DNA of 64,000 nt from Sphaerolaimus hirsutus (Eukaryota > Nematoda > Chromadorea > Monhysterida > Sphaerolaimidae), in assembly GCA_964036195.1 (NCBI GenBank), contig OZ038457.1, positions 25,120,787 to 25,184,786 of the forward strand, written 5' to 3'. Within the stretch, counting starts at the first letter, position 1, and the number at the start of each line of letters is the position of its first letter. This document shows, in pieces, positions 43,099-54,015 of the stretch. The notes under the pieces were generated by a model. The model ran no database searches and was not told the DNA's origin. It saw nothing but the letters and a program-made list of their open reading frames with translations. Made by a program: the position numbers and the translations under genes.

Positions 43099-44916
43099 CA
43101 GGGTTGGCAAAATAGCAGAAAAAAATAAAAATAAAATAAAAATAAAATGGAAAATTTAAGAATAAAATAAAATAAAATAAAATGGAAAATTTCAAAATAA
43201 AAATAAAAATTGTATAAAAATTCGAATTTTTGTAAATTTTTTGTAAAATTGTGTAAAAATTCATATTTTTTGTAAAATATTTTTCTTGTTGCTTGAGTTT
43301 CTACCTGTTTATTCGTGGAACTGGGAGCTATCCCAAGCTTTGTAAAGTCTCAAATGTCATGTAAAATGCCATGCAAAGTGTCAATTGTCATGGCAAATAC
43401 CTAGTAAAGTGTCAATTGTCATGGCAAATATAAATTAAAGTGCCAATTGTCAAGCAAATTGTATCCAAATATTATGTTTTATATCCAAATCTTCTCTTTT
43501 ATCCAAATCTTCTGTTTTGTATCCAGATCTTATGTTTGTTTCAAAATCTTACATTCTGTATCCAAATGTGGATACATAAACATAAAATTTGGATACAAAA
43601 ACCTAAAATTTGGTTATACAATGTTGTGATTGTGTGGTCAGTGGTGGGTATTTTTTCTCCCTAGTTCATGGAAGTCAGCTTGGCTTGTTGATTGAAGGTT
43701 GTGTTTGAGGTTGCTCTCTGTTGTTGTGTGAAGACTGAAGTGGTCGGCTTGGTTCGAGAGTTCAGATGTCCAGGTTCAGATATGGATGTTTTCTTTTATT
43801 AGAGTAAGTTGTGAATATTTCACCAATTTTATAGCTTTCTCACAACTCTGGTAGACTGCCCGAATAGCCCTCAAGCGGCTACTTTTATACTCAACCCTCA
43901 ATACGCTTTCAACCAATCAGCATGGTCCTACAAACCACGATATTGATTGCTAAAAAATACAAACATAACTTCACCGCTTTTTGACCTAAACATTTGGATA
44001 CATGGAAATACTGACATAACTTCACCGCTTTTTGACCTAAACATTTGGATACATGGAAATACTGACATGACTTCCTCACCTCGCAGCATAGAGTACGCAG
44101 CATAAAGTATAGAATACATGACGAAGCACTGAATACATGACTAAGCACATAACAGCTATTTTTCATATTACCATCACGAGTACACTAAGATACTAAGAAT
44201 AATAATTAGATAAATATGCCTAAATTTTCACAAATCACTCTCTTTTTATTGCCAAGATGGCAACATACAATTTACATTTTCCATGACATTTGACATGACA
44301 CTTGACATTTTGCATGACAATTGACACTACTTTACATTTGTCATGACAATTGACACTTTGCATGACATTTTACAAATGTGCCCAGCACAGTCCAGGGGCC
44401 AGTTCTGCAAAATGAGAAGTGAGAAGTGAAATGGCAAAGACGAAGTAAAACCGCAAAGGCGAAGCGGCCGCCTTCAGCCTTTCTGACTTCGCCTTTGCTC
44501 TTTTACTTCGCCTTTGCCATTTCACTTCTCACTTCTCATTTTGCGGAACTGGCACCAGTAGTCCTTTAAAAAATGCAAACCATTGTTCTCAATAATTGTA
44601 AGTTTACACTTGCTGCTAGCTAACAATACCTACTGCATGCAACTTTTGTAAAGTAATGGAAAAATTTGTCACAAGTTTTTCATGTATAAAGTCTAATGAT
44701 GAAATTTTTCTGGCCTTGCATCCATGATTCTGATTTTTTGTAAAAATTTTGTAAAATTTTTGTAAAATTTTTGTAAAATGGGTCATTTTATTTTATTTAT
44801 GACTTTCGGGAATAAAATAAAATAAAATGAAAGAAGAATAAAATAAAATAAAAATATAAATTTTATACAATTTTTATACAATTTTACTAAAATGAATTTT
44901 TATAAAACCAACCCTG
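43099..44916. mobile_element. hAT-type non-autonomous element, CAGGGTTGG family, large copy
   Basis: The ends CAGGGTTGGCAAAA and AAACCAACCCTG, flanked by a perfect 8-bp duplication GTGACGAG (43091-43098 and 44917-44924). AT-rich arms of AAATAAAATAAAAT lie at both ends. The interior includes H-family fragments (about 43320-43455 and 44265-44393), a GTATCCAAAT-iterating tract at 43460-43620 and the hairpin 44394-44558. No transposase. Confidence 0.82.
44394..44558. mobile_element. Hairpin element with H-family terminus but different interior
   Basis: The ends GGGGCCAGTTCTGCAAAATG and (reverse complement) CTGGTGCCAGTTCCGCAAAA. The arms of GAGAAGTGAGAAGTGAAATG, GGCAAAG and CGAAGTAAAA pair almost perfectly around a centre near 44470. 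It shares only the CTGGTGCCAGT terminus with the H family. Confidence 0.6.
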
Positions 44917-45166
44917 GTGACGAGCAATGCATGCGACTTCAGAAATCGATATCTCGGCCATTTCTCAGCCGATTTCCACCAATGAACACTCAAAATGATC
45001 AGAAAAACCTGAAATTTTCATTTTTGGCTCAGGTTATCTGTATTCATCGTTATTGATCAGTTTTTCACATGTATGTGAGGCGGAAGTTTAAAGTTTTATT
45101 ACTTTTGATTGGAAAGCGATATTGAAATAATTTTTTTGGTATATCATCCCCATCCTCTAAAGTAAA

Positions 45167-46290
45167 CACCTTCCCGGTCACGTCTGGCAGCCATTTTTTG
45201 ATTTTACTTCTTATATCCTATCCCCAGTTCTACGGCGCCCCCGAGGCTGAAACTTGGGGGAGATATTGGCGCAACCCCCCTCTACTTCGCATGAATTGGG
45301 GGGTCGCGGCGACCCCTCTCAGGGTGGGTCGCCCTAATTGCAAATTTTTTTGTGGCTTTTTTGGTGTCCCACAGCAGGTCCGGCACCCGCTGATTTCTTC
45401 GCTGTGGGAGAGGTATGAGTCTAAAATTTTGGGGATGTGTTACCAACACCACTCCCCTACTATACACTATTCAATAATGTGAGATTAATGTGAAAAATTT
45501 CTCAAAAATTTGCTTATTCTCTAAAAAACACCACTCCCCAATAGATCGATGACAAAAAAATTCACTTTTTGGAACTTTTTTATTAGACACTTGACGAGCT
45601 GGTTTACGATACTTTAAAGGGAATGGTTTGATGTTTAAAGTTATGTAAAGAACCATACCTCTAAAATGCCTGCATTGCAAAATTTACTTAGGGGGAATTT
45701 CAAAGTGTAAATTTTGTAAATTTTTGTTCCTGCGATGATGTCATTATGATGTCATAAAATTCACCCTAAATAAATTTTGCAATGCAGGCATTTTAGAGGT
45801 ATGGTCCTTTACATAACTTTAAACATTAAACCATTCCCTTTAAAGTATCGTAAACCAGCTCGTCAAGTGTCTTATAAAAAAGTTCCAAAAGTGAATTTTT
45901 TTGTCATCGATCTATTGGGGAGTGGTGTTTTTTAGAGAATAAGCAAATTTTTGAGAAATTTTTCACATTAATCTCACACTATTGAATAGTGTATAGTAGG
46001 GGAGTGGTGTTGGTAACACATCCCCAAAATTTTAGATTTATACCCCTCCCACAGCTAAGAAATCAGCGGGTGCCGGACCTGCTGTGGGACACCAAAAAAG
46101 CCACAAAAAAATTTGCACTTAGGGCGACCCACCCTGAAAGGGGTCGCCGCGACCCCCCAAATTCATGCGAAGTAGAGGGGGGTTGCGACAATATCTCCCC
46201 CAAGTTTCAGCCTCGGGGGCGCCGTAGAACTGGGGATAGGATAAAAGAAGTAAAATCAAAAAATGGCTGCCGGACGTGACCGGGAAGGTG
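45167..46290. mobile_element. 1.12-kb foldback element
   Basis: CACCTTCCCGGTCACGTC at the left and its complement at the right begin arms of about 530 bp that match with only scattered differences. The loop is centred near 45730. The arms include CCCCGAGGCTGAAACTTGGG, ACACCACTCCCC and ATGCCTGCATTGCAAAATTT. Inserted in the right arm of the mariner-type element; no clear target duplication. It may belong to a long-TIR group, but the superfamily is not assigned. Confidence 0.75.
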
Positions 46291-46655
46291 GTTATATGAT
46301 AGGATGTTCAGAAAAAAATATTTTTGGTGTTGAAAAACTGGGTCAAATCGGCATACGGAATTTAGACATCACTAATCCAACCACAAAAACGGAATCTACA
46401 GGTTGTGCCGATCATTTTAAGTGTTGAACGATCCAAATTGGCCCAGAAATAGCTGAGTTATCAAGCTTCAAATTCAATATGCATATTGGCCACGTAGAAT
46501 GACCAGCTTTTTATAGACCCCCCTAATCTCGGGACTAGGGGATTATTCGAGCAAACAAAAACATTACTTCATAGCCCAGACCCCAAACCCCAACATACTC
46601 AAATGGCATCAAAATCGGTCGACGTACAACATAATGTGGGATGCACGAATGTATA

Positions 46656-47099
46656 CCGTATTACCTCTAATATAAGGTATACCTTATATTGTTTTCATCA
46701 GATTTTTAGAGCCAAAAGTTATACCTTGTATTAGAGGGTACCTTATATTAGAGGGTACCTTCAATTTTTTTCACCAGATTTTCGTCTGGCCAACAATTCA
46801 ATGTTTCTTTTCGAGTGAATAGTGCCGCCGTAAACTGACACACTTTTCAGCGGCGGAAGTCGACAAAGAGTCATAGCAGTGCCATTCGGCACCATTTTCA
46901 TCATTTTCCGCCATGTTTAGAAACCGTTTTTATTATTTTGCGTGTTTTGGCACGCAGCCAGCTGTGCCTTATTAGAGGTATGCCTTATATTAGAGGGTAC
47001 CTTATATTTATTTTGTCGCGTTCAAAAAAGCCAAAAGTTATACATTATATTAGAGGGTACCTTATATTAGAGGGATGCCTTATATTGGAGGTAATACGG
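46656..47099. mobile_element. TA-flanked MITE, CCGTATTACCTCTAATATAAGG family (P4)
   Basis: The left end CCGTATTACCTCTAATATAA and the right end (reverse complement) CCGTATTACCTCCAATATAA. TA at 46654-46655 and 47100-47101. The interior iterates CCTTATATTAGAGGGTA. 444 bp, non-coding. A partial copy is at 13780-13992. Confidence 0.75.
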
Positions 47100-47279
47100 T
47101 ATTTGTGTGAAATCGAAAAAAGACACTTTATTAGTTTACAACCTAATACCTACCTATTTTTATTTGATACTCGTTTTAGAATTTTGCTCCGTCAACTGTT
47201 GAGGTTCTGTCAACTTTTTAAACCGCGTTTAAAACGTCAATCAACTCAACTGTCAACCCGTTTTTGTGGTGGGCGTAAC

Positions 47280-48094
47280 TAGTAATGAAAAAGCGCCAGA
47301 AAAAAGGGCGCCAGGCGCCAATGGCGCCATGGCGCCATTCGGAAACTGGGCGCCAAGCACCAAGGGCGCCACAGAAAAAGGGCGCCATGGCGCCATTTGA
47401 AAAATAGGGCGCCAGGCGCCAAGGGCGCCAGCTTAAATATGTGCGTACAGTACCCCGAGTGTGCTAAAAAAATTTTTCTAGCCCTCTAACGCACACATTC
47501 ACGTCTTTATTCACGTTTTCCAGGATGTAATCATCAAAAATAAGACAAATGAGACAAAAAAGTTAAGCATAAAAATCAATTGAAACACGATGAAAATTGT
47601 CATTTAACAAAAAATTCATTCATTTCATATAGCGCAAATTTTTTTTTGATTTCTGCTCGCAAATGTTTTCTTGAAATGCACAAAAACAAAAATACAACAA
47701 TTTTATCTAATGATTCATGGGTATGCAAGTTCAACGGTTCATCACTATCAGCTTCTGGTAGGTCACACGCGTCTTATGAACCCGTTGCACAAAAAAAATT
47801 CCATCCATTAGCACCATTTCGTCTATTTTTATGGCAAATTCGACTATCTACAGACGGTCACCTTGAAACCATGCTGGCACCATTTTGGCGCCCTTTTAGA
47901 GCAGGGCGCCAGGCGCCAAGGGTGCCACAGAAAAAGGGCGCCAAGCACCAAGGGCGCCATGGCGCCTTTCAGAAAGTGGGCGCCAGGCGCCAGGGGCACC
48001 ACAGAAAAAGGAAGCCAAGCGCCAATGGCGCCATGGCGCGGCGCCCTTTGGCACCCTCAAATGGCGCCAGCGCCATGGCACCATTCCATCACTA
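47280..48094. mobile_element. hAT-type non-autonomous element, GGCGCC-iterating
   Basis: The ends TAGTAATGAAAAAGCGCC and (reverse complement) TAGTGATGGAATGGTGCC, flanked by a perfect 8-bp duplication GGCGTAAC (47272-47279 and 48095-48102). Both subterminal regions are built from GGGCGCCAAGG and GGCGCCATGG units. The 440-bp middle is AT-rich and unrelated. A 171-residue frame across it is not gene-like. Confidence 0.82.
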
Positions 48095-48102
48095 GGCGTA
48101 AC

Positions 48103-48767
48103 CACTTTGTACAGGCAGAAAAGACAGAACATTGACAAAAATATTGAAACTGACTCCTTTCGCACAGGTTTTGCGCAGTGGCCAACTGTTGTTCTAACGA
48201 GGCTGGGGCTATATAAATTCTCCCATCGGCGACATTTTGCAGACCTAGATGCGCAGTGTCCCCATTATGTTCAAATGGCACCACTCCTTTGTCCTTGTTG
48301 GGTTCGAATGATAACCTTGTTGTGAAGGCTAAAAGTTAGGCTATTGGGTTGGGTTACCGATAGGGTTCAAACCGGATCGATTTTCAGGATAAGGATTGGC
48401 TTTTCAAATTTTCCGCTTCCTAGACAATGGATTCACATGCCCAGTCTCAAAGATCACTGGGCACTAACTTAAATCGAATGAAAAAGAAACTCAAAAACTT
48501 TACCGTGTTTCCACGTTTCTGTGTCTCTCTGTTAAATAAAATAATAAAATAAAAATCCAATAAAAAACTCATTTGAGTTTTTAAGTTTTTTTGAGAAAAA
48601 CACAGAAACTCAATGAGTTTCTGCATTTAATATGTGTACCATATTTCTCTGTGTAAAGGACCCCCGTGCTCCACACCTGGTATGTTACACAGCTGGATAG
48701 CTAGGTTTTGAAAAGATCACCTGATTTGAATTGCTTCAATATTGTGTGTGAGTGGCACACGCTAGGG
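48103..48767. other. No gene recognised
   Basis: Mixed-composition DNA. A short imperfect inverted repeat involving GAAACTCA/TGAGTTTC occurs at about 48490-48630. No coding support. Confidence 0.4.
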
Positions 48768-48915
48768 TTGGGGAACCGAACCGAACCAAGAATTGAGCAC
48801 AATTTTAGAACCAAGAATCGAGAACCGGAACCAAAAAAATACCTGAACCGGAACTGAGAACTGGCACTTAGACCCAGAACCGAACTAAAGAACCAAAAGA
48901 ACCGAAAGAAGGATA
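48768..48915. repeat. GAACCGAACC degenerate tandem repeat behind a TAGGGTTGG end
   Basis: Starts TAGGGTTGGGGAACCGAACC and continues as GAACCGGAACC-like units for about 150 bp. The start looks like a hAT-type end, but no partner end or duplication was found. Confidence 0.45.
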
Positions 48916-49131
48916 TTGCAAAGTATGTGTCGTGGAATAGTCTGAGCAGAGTATGCAAAGAAAGGGGGAAGTCATGCAAAATCGAATGGGTAGTAGACAC
49001 AAATGTGACGCCTATATGCCCGAGAACACTCACATCAAACAAATATGATTGGTTCATGTTACGACATGGACTTTTGATTAGGACAAGACAGATAAATTCA
49101 AATAACGCTTGGGATTTGTGGACATGCTGCC

Positions 49132-50476
49132 TAGGGTGTCAAAAATTTTTTTTTACGGAAAACGGAAAACGGAAAGGTAAAATTTTTTTCACTTTACGGA
49201 AAACGGAAAACGGAAAGGTAAAAAAATTTCACTCAGCGGAAAACGGAAAACGGAAAGGTAAAAAAAAATTGTCGGCCGGAAAACGGAAAACGGAAAAATG
49301 AAATGCCGGAAAACGGAAAACGGAAAGCAAAATTTTCACGGAAACAAAAAAAAATAAAGTGAAATTAGCACGGTAATAGACAAATTTGCAGAAGGAAAAC
49401 CTGCATGCAGGTTTGCCTGTTTGGCTTTGATTGTGGTAGCTGTACATTCTGCAACTATGGATTATGCCTGTAACTTCACTTGTAGTTCAAGCTTAACTGA
49501 ACCAACAAAAAATCATCAAAAAGTAGCCATAGTGGCCATAGGAAAGGAAACACTATGACAATTTCACAGTCTAGAAGCAGTGGGAATCACTGATGACCCC
49601 TATGCAATTGATGACAACATTGCAGAGATGATGATAAAAAGCATAAAATTCAATGACAGCAACAAACAGTACTGTATTGACTGGCCGTATAAAGAGAGTA
49701 TCAGTGACCTGCCCACAGGAAAAGCAGAAGCTATGGTGCACTTTAAATCACTGATAAGAAGATTCAACAAAGATTCATGAGTGTCACAAATGAAGTTGAA
49801 GCTTTAGAACTATATTACAAAGTCAAGGCTTTATTTAACCAATGTTCTATGAACATGAGGGAATGGCTGTCAAACTCCAGATCAGTCATGAATGAAATAG
49901 CAGAAAACGACAGGAGTCCAAAGGTGAATAAAATTGTCGCAGTAATGGGCATGCTGGCAATATCAACACCAAAATTGCAAATTGACAGCATCACAACACC
50001 AACCAGACGAAACTTGAATTAATTATTGGTGTCAGCATATGACCCAATTGGGTTCACAGCACCTGTTTCACTGACCCTGAAATCCCAGTTGTCAATGCTG
50101 CTCCAAGAGACAAAAACAACACAATGGGATGAGCCAATTAAAGATAAATACAGATTGGAAAAACAATGGAAAAATGCCAGAAAACTGAAAATTGAGCCAG
50201 AAAATGGAAAAATGGCCTGGTAAAACGGAAACGGAAAGGTAAAAATTTTTCAGCCGGAAAACGGAAAAATGGGCCGGAAAAACGGAAACGGAAAGGTAAA
50301 AAATTTTCAGCTGCCGGAAAACGGAAAACGGAAAGGTAAAAATTTAACGGCTGCCGGAAAACGGAAAACAGAAAGGTAAAAATTTTTTGGCTGCCGGAAA
50401 ACGGAAAACGGAAAGGTAAAAAATTTTCCTGCGGAAAGGCGGAAACGGAAAACTGAAACGGAAATTTGACACCCTA
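49132..50476. mobile_element. hAT-type non-autonomous element containing a BEL/Pao pol fragment
   Basis: The ends TAGGGTGTCAAAAATTTTTT and AATTTGACACCCTA, flanked by a perfect 8-bp duplication ATGCTGCC (49124-49131 and 50477-50484). Same family as 37004-37626. Both subterminal regions consist of GGAAAACGGAAAACGGAAAGG units in the same orientation. The middle 0.8 kb is unrelated and contains part of a Pao-type pol gene. Confidence 0.85.
49560..50225 (+). pseudogene. BEL/Pao pol fragment (fossil), no LTRs
   Basis: Recognisable pieces of the reverse-transcriptase and post-RT region of a Pao/BEL element (IKFNDSNKQYCIDWPYKES, AYDPIGFTAPVSL). It is related to, but clearly distinct from, the element at 51489-63885. 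It is an internal fragment only, broken in several places, and lies wholly inside a hAT-type element. Confidence 0.7.
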
Positions 50477-50517
50477 ATGCTGCCCCTTCTGCCAGAGGGT
50501 GGGTTTTGACTTCTGGC

Positions 50518-51232
50518 TGACAGGGGTAGATTCCTGTAAGGAATCTGCGTGTAAGGAATCTGTACTGTAAAGAACCCAATTAGGATTCCTATCTGTACAT
50601 GATGGGTTCTTCAGTACACACATAAATTAGTGCAAAAAGCATTTCCAGTTGTGTATCCACCAGACACACACACTCACAAATGTCAAGTTTGCGTCTGTTC
50701 CACTGCGTCATAACACTATGAAACATAATACTCTATCAGTGGCACAAGAATATTTGTGCAACAATGGTATGCGATTCCGGGTCCAGTTGCGGATCACGTT
50801 CTGTGTTGTAAGGCAATTAAAAAATTATATATATATATATTTTTTTTTTTCAATTTCAAATATTGTCTGTAAACTGGAATGTGATCCTGAATTGAAATGT
50901 ATAATTCTGGGTCTAATTACGGGTTGCAGTCCAGGTAGGCAATTAAAAATAATTATTTATAATATTTTTTTAAATTTCATTTCAATATTCATTTGAAAAC
51001 ATGTTGCTAGAACATTTGAAAACATTAGAACTTTCTAATCCCACATAAATTTGATCCAACCGCGTGCACACTTCTGGTTCAGGTTACTCACATCGAGGTA
51101 GGATACGCATAGGTACATTCATGATTCTTATGGCTACATTGAAAGTTTTCCGTATCCCGCAAAGTGGATACGGATAGGTACATGAATAAAGATACACCAT
51201 GCAGAGATTCCTTACAGTATCCTCCCCTGACA
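50518..51232. repeat. Possible element with TGACAGGGG inverted ends
   Basis: TGACAGGGGTAGATTCCTGT at the left and (reverse complement) TGTCAGGGGAGGATACTGTA at the right, with GTAAGGAATCT shared further in. About 715 bp, AT-rich interior, no coding. No target duplication was identified. Confidence 0.45.
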
Positions 51233-51488
51233 GGGGACCATGTATTAGAAAAATGTGTGTCAGATACAATGATTGCCTGGAGGGCGAAGATGAGGTGCTC
51301 ATTGAAAAAATGGTGCTGTGCGGAAAGCTGAGACAAAAAGGCCAAAGTAGATTTTAAGAGTCTCTTAGATACTTCAACCTGCCAATCTGCGAGAGCTACT
51401 TTTAGCAGGAAAACGTGAGATTTGGATAAACATATGTCAGAACTTTGCAGACCATTTTAGGCACTAGTAGGGGTTTAACCTGTCTTAT

Positions 51489-52787
51489 TGTGCTGACCGT
51501 GGCAAAAAGGATGGATAAAGAAATACAGAGAATTGATAATTAGGCTCATATTCGCACATTTACTTATTTGCACTATTTTACTTTTCATGCACTATATTTA
51601 TTTACCACACAAAATATATTTCCTGCACTATATTATTTATCCATGGAGAATATTTAATTAGGAAAGTGTTTTATGAGTAATCGATATGTTTATGTGAAAC
51701 ATTTAGGTTAAAAACTCAAATAAGTTATTATTAGGTGTATTAATATGAAATTAGGCTCATTCAACTCGCCATAATTTTCTGATCATTATTATATATACAT
51801 TTATATAGTTTACTTGCAAGTTGACAAACTCAAATCTTGTAATTATTTATGTGCTGCGTAATTATCTAGGCCAGCGTCCTAACAGAGAAATAGCGCCCTG
51901 TGTGTAACTAGCATTTACTGTACGTGTTTATTAGAGCCCTTCGCGTAGGCATAATTAGCATAACCCTGCTCACTACTCATATTATATTGATATTTATAAT
52001 ACCCTGCTCAAGCTGAGTATATTATAGACCCTGCTCAATTACAATACCCATTTACTCCAAATAAGTCCCAATTTGTTAATTATGAAATATACGTTTTCAG
52101 GAAGTGATTATTATTGTTGTGTTGAATATACCATGTTCTATTTGCGTTATTAGGAACATTTGCACCACTATTTATAATTTCCCAACCCTATCATATTAGT
52201 TCCAATGTGCGTCAATGTTTTCTGACAAATTGAAGCAAAATAGTAAATCGGCCGAGTTTGCCGACTTCGCGCCTCTCAAGATTAATAGTTTTTCTATTAG
52301 CCCAATTTGTACTTGGTATTTCTTTACCATAAGTATTTGAATGTATGCATGCGTAGTATAACGCAACTGTTTCGGCTGGATGTGTTTATTTGTTGCATTT
52401 ATGACTTATTTGTGTATTTGAATTTAGGAAATTACTGTAGCTGTGTTTTATACATTATTTCCGTGTCTTAGCTACTTTGGAAGTTTTTACTTCAGTCTGC
52501 GGACCCACCCCAAGTGAACAAATTAAGCTAGCGATAGAAACTTCGACTAGGAAGCTCGCTAGGCTTTGCGCTTTTGTAACACGCTGTATCTGATCGAAAT
52601 AAAGTACCTGAAACAATCTTGAAACCCCTTTTCAACACGCAACCACGAAATAAACTCAACTTGGCTGTCGACAAGTGGACGTTCGGCTACAACGGGAAAT
52701 CAACCACTCTAAAGGCCGTTTCACACTACGGTCTTGGAGTTGCCGGATTCGGTGGTAGAAGACGCTGATTTCGGTGGCTTCATCACA
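51489..52787 (+). repeat. 5' LTR of the BEL/Pao element
   Basis: 1299 bp. Contains TATATATACATTTATATAG near 51790-51810 as a possible TATA region and AATAAA at 52598-52603 before the end. TG..CA bounded. Confidence 0.95.
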
Positions 52788-54015
52788 TGGCGCAGCGAGC
52801 AGGGTGATTGCATGACATTGTGCTATCACCAAGCTGGAACGAACATTGTGCGGCAGTTGGCAGAACTTCAAAAGTCCTGCTGAACATCAATTTGGCCTTG
52901 GCTGAGCGTTGGCTGTTGATTTGCAGACAGCATTGTGCCAAAGTCACGGCACTCCTGTCTACATCTTGGGAGCGGTTCTACGCTCACGCGCGGAGGACAC
53001 TGTAGTTCTGACAAGCCTGTCAGGATTTCAGGCAGCTTTCACCAGTGCTCTGGCAAGGTGCTAGACACTGGGCGGCACCGGCATTTGACAAGGAGTCATT
53101 GTCAGACGGTGGTCACACTTTCGCTGGACGCTCCTGGACATCCGGATGCCAGTGACCGCTCGCACGTCCTTCCTATGCCGAGGGAGGGTGACCTGACGGA
53201 GACAGGATTGCCACAGAGCCACGCTAGTCAAAGGGCTGTTTTTTGGGCATTCGCGGAGGTCCCTCGCTCCACTGGGTTAGGGTGGACTCATACCTCGGAA
53301 GTGCAAAAGTAGGGGTATCAGTGTACAAAGGGCTGTAGCTGACAGAGGGCTGTAGCTGACAGAGAGTGGATTTGAAAACCAAGTATTAGGATACTTGGTA
53401 GCGTGTAGGGGCTTTGCGGAGCTCCCATCAAATATATACGCTGTGCCTGCTCGGTACCATCAGATCAGACAGCACAAAAGTGCCAGAATTCTGCATTGCA
53501 CAAGCGCAATTGCAGAGCAGTGTGCAGAAACACTGCCCAGAATGAGAAAGTGCACCAGAGTGCACAGAAACGTGTCACAGGTGACACAGTAAGCGCAGCA
53601 GTGCGCACAGCGGCACAGGAGCCACTCAGGAAGCAAGTGGCCGGCGTGGTCACGAGCACACAGGCGTGCCAGAAAGAGCGCCAGAGCGCTCAGAAAGAGT
53701 GTGTACAGACCCTCTTTGGGCGCACACTGCTGGGCAAAGAACTTGTTTATTGTCCAGGTGGATTTGACCGGTGTGTTGAAGTCAACGCGTGTAAACAATC
53801 ACGTCAGGGGCTTTAGGAACACACCTGGTGCCAGTGCAGTAAAGGTCAACGCGTGAGAACACGTCAGGGGCCTGTAGGACTGCATTGGTATTGTGCGTGG
53901 CACAACAAATCCGTGGTGCACAGAGCACTGCACAGAAAGACGCAGAGAAGCGTCACAAGCGTCACAGGAGACACACTATAAAGAGAAACAGTGAAGGAAA
54001 AATTCATCAGCAAGA
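52788..54015 (+). other. Primer-binding site and leader of the BEL/Pao element
   Basis: TGGCGCAGCGAGCAGG starts immediately after the LTR and fits a tRNA 3' end (TGG pairing with CCA); the tRNA is not identified. The following 1.2 kb is rich in CACAG and GTGCACAG words and has only short frames. It is the usual place of packaging signals in this class, which is an inference. Confidence 0.65.

Larger units (their letters stand above)
42546..47146. mobile_element. Mariner-type palindromic element hosting several nested insertions
   Basis: TTAGGTTGTAAACTAATAAA is present at both ends, inverted, with TA at 42544-42545 and 47147-47148. The left arm (42546-about 43078) is a close reverse complement of the right arm (pieces between about 45080 and 47146), so the original element was a long palindrome. 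It now contains the hAT-type element 43099-44916, the foldback 45167-46290 and the P4 MITE 46656-47099. Its left TA is the same TA that ends the Tc1-like element. No transposase was recognised. Confidence 0.7.

Noticed and set aside
47580-48095. 171-residue plus-strand open frame
   Set aside because: It runs from AT-rich DNA into GGCGCC repeats and ends at the border of a hAT-type element; repeat translation only.
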